Positions 57,492-64,000 of a stretch of 64,000 nt of DNA are shown here, piece after piece (the stretch's first letter is position 1; each line of letters opens with the position of its first letter). A program made the translations under genes and the position numbers. The stretch is from positions 6,059,974 to 6,123,973 of the forward strand of contig CAJINV010000005.1 of NCBI GenBank assembly GCA_905178155.1. The letters run 5' to 3'. This DNA is from Amoebophrya sp. A120 (lineage: Eukaryota; Sar; Dinophyceae; Syndiniales; Amoebophryaceae). The notes under the pieces were generated by a model, which was given only the letters and a program-made list of their open reading frames with translations, made no database searches and was not told the origin of the DNA.

Positions 57492-58856
57492 GTTGTTTGT
57501 TTTTTTACCTTGGAGGATCTACAGTTGTGGGTCGGTAGCAGATGAGGAAACCCAAGGCCGCGGCCCAGGCGAGAGGACGAGAGCGGATTTCACTTTTTGC
57601 TGAAACACAAAATGGTTGGGGGCTCACCTTTCGCTACAAGAAGTTGTACACGACTGCTGATTCAGCACTCAGTACTTTTAGCTCGGACGGGCATGATCGA
57701 CGTAGAGCATGCTAAAACTTGCACCGCGCGGTCGCCCGAGACAGCCAAGGAGCTCCAAAGTTGTTTTCCTCATCACGGTTGCGGTTGGGGTGCTGGAAGT
57801 GTAGAAGCAGACGAAGGCGAGGCATGTTTCATTCGTTTTGGCGGGTTGGGCAGCTTTTCTCCAGCGAGTTGGACTTCATCGACGAGGGAAAGGTGAAACT
57901 ACAATGGATGAAGTTATTAACCACAACCGCTAGCTCGATTTCTAGTACACGAAAAATTTTATAAAAATTTGAGGAAATGGGCACCAGGGACGGCGGCCTT
58001 CTAAAGCGAAAAGAAATCTTCACTTCAAACACAGGGGGTCAGGGAGATATGATTACTCGAGAGGGGGGCGGGGGAGGTCATCTTCGTTTCTGTGAAAAGC
58101 AAGTTAATGAATTTCACATGACATTGACCACATGCTAGGCGGTTTTTGCAAAAAAAAGATCTTCTATCTTCGGGCTCTTTCTTCAAAACGAACCTGGTGT
58201 AGATACTATCGGAGCTGCTATCGAAGAGCCCACTAACAGTAACAGATCGATGAGAGAGAGAGAGAGATGTAGTTGATCCTCCAATAAAGATCTAGTTCCG
58301 GCGCCGGCTTTCGAAAATGTGGGCGGCGAAGGTTTATCACGTCTTTTTTCGAGAAGCTCCACCTCGCGCGTCAGCATCGCGCTGTTCATCGCATCATGCT
58401 GGCGTTTTTCTTTTTTCTCTTACTAGGAAGTACGATGAAAGAAGAACACGCTTTCTTTAGCTCGCTTTGCGTAGCCGTTCATAGGGCGACCGTCAATTTT
58501 GTCGTGTCTCGCCTCGTCATGCGGGTGCGACCATGCCCGCATTTCCTACTTTTCTATTGCATCGTGGTACAGATAAGTGACGAAAAATCTGAAGAATTGA
58601 TTCTCGTACTGGTGGTTCTCATATCTACTTCTACTGCAAGAGTGTTTCTTGTCTCGCTTTTCGTGAATGGCGGGATTCGCCACTGAAAAGCAAGTTTGTC
58701 TTTCGGTCATGAAGAGCAATGTACTTTTGCAGCTTGACTTTGAAATTGAATTTCCGTAAAATAGCCACGAAGAAAGGAACGAAAAAAAGAAAATGAGGTG
58801 CAGTAGAAAAAGAAGTAATACTGCTTCGTAAAATATTGACTCGCCACGTTGTCCAT
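57492..58856 (+). other. Intergenic, 1.4 kb, no supported gene
   Basis: 5' flank of RtcB and 3' flank of the Cys-rich gene. Contains a short GA repeat (58251-58264). Confidence 0.5.
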
Positions 58857-61800
58857 TTACACGTCAATCAGTCCGATCCTGGCACGCGCTGTGTTGACGA
58901 CGCCCTGAACTTCGGCGTCTTCTTCTACGTCGCCGGCTGCGTTTGCCGCGCACACGTCTTTCAACCCTTCATACAATGCATTCACCTCCTCATCCTCTTG
59001 CAAAGAAAAGGCCCTTTTACTGTCGATAGTTATTTTTTCTCTATCTCCCGTGAGATACAGGTCGTATTTTTTGCCATCTTCCTCGACAATCCAATTCGGG
59101 ACACATGCGGCTTCCTCCTCGTACCACTGACAGATCCGCCCAACGGAGAAATAGTACTTGAAGATCAGGTATAAGAGTGCACAACTAGTAGTAAGAATTT
59201 ATTTTTCCACTGCTTGTTCTCATGCATGCATGACCAGCATGACAGACCACGCAGCCTGTAGTTCTTTGCGCTTTGATCAAAAAGTTGTTTACAACACAAG
59301 CGATTCTTTTGTCCTCTTGAGCAGAATGCGACAAATTATTGTTGGTGCAGTGCTATCAATACTTCTCGGTCCGCCAAGAACCAGGGCGCGCTCGACTACT
59401 TGCGCGTTTGCATGCTCCCGAAATGTAGTTGAGCTGCAACATCACAGAGGACTTCTAACACTTCTCCGTACTAGTTGTGCACTCGGATATATCGCTCGGA
59501 CGTCGTTCCTCGTCGCTGCCACTCCCAAGATACTTCGGACGAACTTTATCTTCCATACAGGCATCCGCATCTTCAGCTTCACCGGTTCTGCTACCGATAT
59601 CACCGCAGACGGTGCGCACGTACAAATCTACCTTCACCTTTTGCGCCTTGCACAGCCCCGTCTTGCACATGCCTTGACTGTCACTTTCGTAGTCCAAAAA
59701 CCCGGACTCGTAGCACGCCTCCGCCACGATCTCTCGCACTTCTGGGGTTCTACTTGGTTCTTCTTCGGAGCCAGGTTCTTGTTCTTCCAGCCCGACGGGG
59801 ACAGCGAGGCAAAATTTGAGCAGCTGCATCCACAAGGACTGGACTCCCGCTAAACCGCCGCTTTCATCCAAAGGCGGCCAGGTTCTTTTGGTTTCTCCTT
59901 CACCTTCCGATTGTGAACCACGGTAGTTCCACGCGGGCTGACAAGAAGGAGAAGTCGTCGCATCAGCAGCAGATGCTATTGCGCCGTTGTCCCCCTTTTT
60001 CTTAGAACGGTCATAATTGGTCGTCTTTGTATCGCCGTTTTTTATCGCTTGAAGATCATCGTCGGTCTCGGTGGTGGTTGCAGGAGCATAATTATCCACT
60101 CTGTTATTTGTACACACTTTGATAATTGGTTCTGCTCCATCATGTTCTTCATCAGTAAAGCGTGAAAGTCCGGGGGATAGAAACTTACGGCTCTGCCCGT
60201 GCACTGTTCGAGGTTTTCCTCTGCTTTCTCGCCTGATTTCTCGTTCTCGCGTATCTGCAGTGTCGTACACAAAGCGACGGCGTAGTGTTCGATCTTTTCT
60301 CGTTCCTCCTATGCATTGCAAATACTATCACGACGTCTGGGTGTTGGTCTGGAAGCAGAGTTGTGCCAATCATCTCTGATGCGGATTCTGAAAGTTGTAG
60401 AGACGATGTTGCTAATCAGTGTTGCATAGTCTGTCAGCAGCAGTAGATGCGCGATATTTTCCCCCAGGAAAAGGGGGCATTGTTTCTCTTTATCATGCGG
60501 ACTACAGCCAGGCATGGAACCACAAGGGACCGCTCCTCAGAATTTTTCATGCCCTCTGTGCATTCCAGAAGATGTTGATCTTCGCGCAGGAGCAGATGCG
60601 AAAACTGCATGGCAAATACTGTAGTTTTCTTCCTTCCAGAGCGGACCCAGAAACGTCGTATTGGTGCATTTGATACCGCCTGGCCCGGCGCGGTCGTGGT
60701 GGTCGTAGTGGTCGTATCCATGATCCGCATCTCCTCGGTAATGGAATACCCCTGCGTCCAGATGTAAGACTGATCACACCCACCCCCATTTCCGCAGCAC
60801 AAGTGACTATCTGCGCCCAACCGCGGTAGGAAGAGCTCGTCTATCAAATGCAAATATGTCTCGGTTTGGAAACTTGTAATGCTGAGTTGTGAATTATAGT
60901 GAATTCTCTGTAAAAATGCACAGCCAAGCATGAGAAATATTTGCGCGACTTGGTGTTGCGCTTCCGCTTTCCACATGACAAACTGCTTTTTGCATGACAA
61001 GCAAAAGGGTCTCTTCTTGGACACGCATGACAAACTCTTCAGTCATGCCAGACAAGCATGACAAACATTCCATCCTTCCAGACCCAGACATATTTGCAAT
61101 GCATATCGTCGATGGTGCACAGTCGGCGCCCCATCCAAGCGCAAGTGTCGATCGCCTCCTCGTAGGTGACTTTCTTCTATCCTGAGTAAAAACGTCCCCA
61201 CACCAAAGTTGTCATGCAAATGTGCAATGACAGGAACATTTGTAATGCGCATCGCCAGGAGAGGCATTTTTAGTCGTGTTTTGGAATTTGTAATGTTGTA
61301 AACAGGATCAGAAGATGGATTTCTGATGCAGCTGGCCTTGCGAACCTGCACTACACTACGGACTGCAACTTGTGAATCGTGACCCCCAAAAGTTCTAGGT
61401 TTGTGTTGCAAAATCCCCATCTTGACTCTGGTGGGGGGATGTTTTTACTCAGGATATCTTCCCACCTTTCTTGTTGCAGGCTGCCCCAAGCTTGCAGTCC
61501 ACGTTTTTGTTTTCATCTTGATACGTTGTACCGCCCTCCGACACGTGCGGCCAGGAGGGCCCAGCAAGCGGGAGGCCACGGCCGATGGCTGCCTCGACGT
61601 CGTCCTTGTTTCCGCAACACCGCACCCCGTGCTTGGCACCTCGGTCGACTTCTTTCGGCGGGCGCAACCCGGTTGCGGTTTCCGTAGCCGCTTTGCTGCA
61701 GGGCCGGACGACGTAGGCTTTATTTGCACCGGAACTCGTCGGGGGCCCCACGGGGGCGCCCAGGTAACCAGAGGTCCACACTTTATGGCCATCGCAGCCG

Positions 61801-63745
61801 TCTGCGATATGAAAAGGAAAAGTGGCGATGCACCCTGAATACAAGAACTACATCAAAGAGTTTGCTTGGGAAGCGTTCTCAGTAGACCAGCATGGGAACG
61901 CTTGGCATTTTTTCATGATCGCACTTTTGCAAATCCAATAACCCACATTTATTGTAACTTCAACATTTTGATAGTGACAGATAGCGCTTATAGCACGGCG
62001 TTCCTTTGTAGCACAGACAATCGGCATATAACACACGGGCAGCCGCAGCGGGAACAATAAAGAACTTTGCATTACAAACATTAACATTATGATTTCTCTA
62101 TAATTCTGGGCCAAGTACTAGTAGAGGCAGCACAACTTGTCAATATGATACTCAAGGCCACAACACATGAACGCCGTTCCCTCACGCGCGCGTGGCAGGT
62201 GCAGCTCCTCTACGGAGCACACCCGACGGCCCAAGTTCGCGCACGCGGTGACAGCCTCGCCCCAGTCCACCGTGTTTTCGTCGCACTTCGCACCCGCCAT
62301 GCAGTCGCGTTTCTCATCCGGGGATGTGAAGGGGTTGTTGGGAAACCCGTGCTGCCTGGCCAGCGGAAGCAGGTCAAGAACACTGTCGTCGCCACAGCAG
62401 CGCACGCCGTACTTCCTTCCCGGCACCTCCGTGCGAACCTTCTCCGGTGCCGTGTATGTAAAGTCGTCAGCGCCGGTGCATGCGTCGGTAACGTACGTAA
62501 ACTCCGGCCACTCTGTGGTTGTCGTGGTGGTCGTGGTGGAAACGAGAACGCACTCGAAATCGCGAAACTGTTTTGCGTAGTCATTACCCTTGAGCTTTCC
62601 ATCTGCAGTCGGGTACTGAACTTGTTGTGTAGAACCGCCCAGCGCCTTTACGTGGCTGCAGTAGTGATCAGAGTCGTAGTCGTTCCCCTTCTTGCAACAC
62701 GCCCCAGTCAAGCCCCCATCGTCGGGACAGTGGTCGCACAAGCCGGCCTCCGTGCACTTGCCCGATGATCCCTTACAGGACTCAAAGGTCTCGACCCATT
62801 TTGGCACCGCCACGCAGGCGTGGTAGTCGTCGTAAGGGGAATTCCAGTACGCATTGGAGATAAAGCTTTTTTCGTCGCGTGGTCCTTGCAAAGCGGACAA
62901 AATGCGGCACTCCCGCGGGTCACTATCGGCCCAAGTGGCCGAGTTTTTCTGCCACATACAACACGCACCTTTGTAATTTTCGTGATCGGGACCGGCCGTG
63001 ATCTTGCACGCGTTCTCGCACCACCCAGCTGCCTGATCACAACTATGCAATACAAATTTTCCGTACATGTACAAGATGCATCACAAATTTCACCAATTTG
63101 GAGTGCTGTGACACTTGTCATGCTAAACTAGAATCGGAGTCAACTTTTGTCATGCAGAAACAGCATTTGTACGTGTACGGGAAATTTACTGTGGATAACA
63201 ACCGTCCCAGCACTCCAACGGCCCGTTGAACATAGCGCCCGTTTTCAACTTCAGGGTGAGCTTCTTGCTGTCAACAGTGCCACCATCCACATCCCGGACC
63301 GTTTGCCCAGACGAGACGAAAGTTGTAGTGGTAGTGGTCGTTGTAGTAGTGGTTGTTGTAGTGGTTGTAGTCGTGGTTGTCGTGGTGCTGGTTGTTGTCG
63401 TAACGGCCGTCGATGAAGATGTAGCTGTGCTTAGTTCATCATCTGCGTCATTGTCTCCGTCTGCCTGTTCCTCCAAGGCGGCCTTTTTGCGCAGCGCGGC
63501 AAAATCCACAACAACAGTTGGGGATAAACTACTAGTGCCGCTTCCGCCGCCTCCAGAAGTATTATTTGCACCAGTAACAACTCCCGACTCCACGGGCGCG
63601 GGTAGAATCGCGGGCGGGGCACCATCGGAGGACGGTGGAGGTGGATCTACCGCTGAGTCATCTTCTAGGAGGTGGCTGTCCTCCTCGTCGGGGCCACATT
63701 CTAGTAGAGCGGAGGAGCTGGAAGGAGTTGTACTTGTAGTTTTCA
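58857..63745 (-). CDS. Large secreted Cys-rich protein with duplicated module and Thr-rich linkers (5' end beyond right edge)
   Basis: Exons: 63745-63198, 63043 to about 62152, about 61840-61457, 61177-61106, 60841-60676, 60309-60189, 59838-59490, 59169-58857. Long Thr runs (63315-63405, 62519-62545, 60690-60720) separate Cys-rich blocks. A module occurs twice: GVRCCGDDS ... VDWGEAVTACANLGRRVCSV EEL ... FMCCG ... CDGHKVWT, and GVRCCGNKD ... VTYEEAIDTCAWMGRRLCTI DEL ... LCCGNGGGCDQSYIWT. The 'W-x-E-A-x-x-x-C-x-x-x-G-R-R-L-C-T-x-x-E-L' core is a motif I associate with extracellular proteins of protists. The C-terminal part has further Cys pairs and ends RARIGLIDV. One intron (59839-60188) is GT-AG with donor GTAAGT; others are F1-like, F3, F5, F10 and F11 elements. 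The join at 61837-62151 is not exactly resolved, so two genes are possible. Probably a surface or secreted mucin-like protein. Confidence 0.65.
59170..59489 (-). mobile_element. F11 introner in Cys-rich gene
   Basis: 320 bp. Inverted arms GAGTGCACAACTAGTA at both ends. Flanks TCAGG/TATCG no longer match, but the excision rule gives RPSDIFKYYFSVGRIC in frame. Confidence 0.8.
60310..60675 (-). mobile_element. F3 introner (long variant) in Cys-rich gene
   Basis: 366 bp; flanks CCTCC/CCGCC. Arms are diverged (CGACGTCTGGGTGTTGGTC). Excision joins APGQAEREKIEHYAV. Confidence 0.8.
60842..61105 (-). mobile_element. F3 introner in Cys-rich gene
   Basis: 264 bp flanked by TCGTC; excision joins RRLCTIDELFLPRLG. 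Confidence 0.92.
61178..61456 (-). mobile_element. F10 introner in Cys-rich gene
   Basis: 279 bp flanked by TCTTC. Arms TATCCTGAGTAAAAAC and inverse; excision joins NKKGGKKVTYEEAIDT. Confidence 0.9.
61837..62151 (-). other. Unclassified intron or intergenic gap between two Cys-rich modules
   Basis: The minus strand starts TATCATATTG right after a Cys-rich exon and ends before GGGTGCATCGCC. It contains the short introner-like core TTTGTAATGC. Joining across it completes the CCG...CDGHKVWT part of the first module, which favours one gene. The exact splice point is not resolved. Confidence 0.5.
63044..63197 (-). mobile_element. F5 introner in Cys-rich gene
   Basis: 154 bp flanked by ACAAC; excision joins ECWDGCDQAAGWCEN. 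Confidence 0.9.
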
Positions 63746-64000
63746 TATCAAATGCAAAAATGTCTGGGTCTGGAAAATTGCGACTTGTCATGCAGCTTTT
63801 CCATGACCCATGAGGTCTGGAATGCAGGACCTAGCATGACAAACAAGGTCCACGCGTGGGGACAGGGTCCCCACGCTGGGGCCTTGTGCGCACCCCTAGT
63901 GGCGCGAGTGGGAGAACATTGCTCGGCATCGCGGCGGACAGAGTCCGTCCCTCGCCTCACATCAGGCGCGCGCGCAGTGGCTTAGTTCGCAAAGCGGTAG
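63746..64000 (-). mobile_element. F3 introner end at right window edge, disrupted by GC-rich sequence
   Basis: Positions 63746-63840 match F3 elements (TATCAAATGCAAAAATGTCT, then GGGTCTGG). From about 63850 the sequence turns GC-rich, with the perfect hairpin CGTGGGGAC-AGG-GTCCCCACG, and no second F3 arm is reached. Confidence 0.7.

Noticed and set aside
63970-64000. tRNA-like TGGCTTAGTTCGCAAAGCGG at the right edge
   Set aside because: No acceptor or anticodon arms can be formed in the available sequence.

Overview
The window looks like nuclear DNA of an alveolate, most probably a syndinian dinoflagellate close to the parasite Amoebophrya. This rests on gene content (a giant VPS13-like protein, alveolate secretory coiled-coil proteins, Cys-rich surface proteins), on every recognisable gene lying on the minus strand, and above all on introns made almost entirely of short inverted-repeat 'introner' elements. 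The genus is an inference from published descriptions of Amoebophrya genomes. No rRNA or barcode gene is present to prove it.

Layout, all minus strand, so transcription runs from high to low coordinates. 56-19830: about 5,200 codons of a VPS13/chorein-type lipid-transfer protein in 21 exons, continuing past the left edge. 20584-22361: U1A/U2B''-like two-RRM spliceosomal protein. 23230-26732: aspartyl/asparaginyl beta-hydroxylase domain protein with a Cys-rich tail. 29238-29563: last exons of a small Cys-rich protein. 30119-31988 and 33100-35092: two secretory-pathway proteins sharing a duplicated 5' flank, first exon and first intron. 36181-39623: secreted coiled-coil protein. 40863-42328: KDEL-receptor-like membrane protein. 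44649-51100: divergent actin-like protein whose introns carry about twelve C/D-box snoRNAs. 52133-54151: ZNRD2/p27-type zinc-ribbon protein. 55059-57491: RtcB RNA ligase. 58857 to the right edge: large secreted Thr-rich protein with a duplicated Cys-rich module.

About 45 introner-like elements of at least eleven sequence families interrupt these genes. Read on the gene strand they nearly all start TAT and end ATA and are flanked by a 5-bp direct repeat. Removing the element plus one repeat copy restores the reading frame. I rebuilt seven complete genes this way and all gave coding lengths divisible by three; an eighth (33100-35092) does so after allowing one extra G in a homopolymer. Two filled/empty site pairs are visible inside the window: a coiled-coil gene against its neighbour at the stop codon, and a duplicated block inside an actin-like gene intron. 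Both directly support insertion with target duplication. A minority of introns are ordinary GT-AG introns, and these are the ones carrying the snoRNAs.

Gaps between genes (about 0.7-3 kb) show only short unconvincing ORFs. All boundaries were derived by eye from the sequence; no similarity search, folding or transcript data were available.
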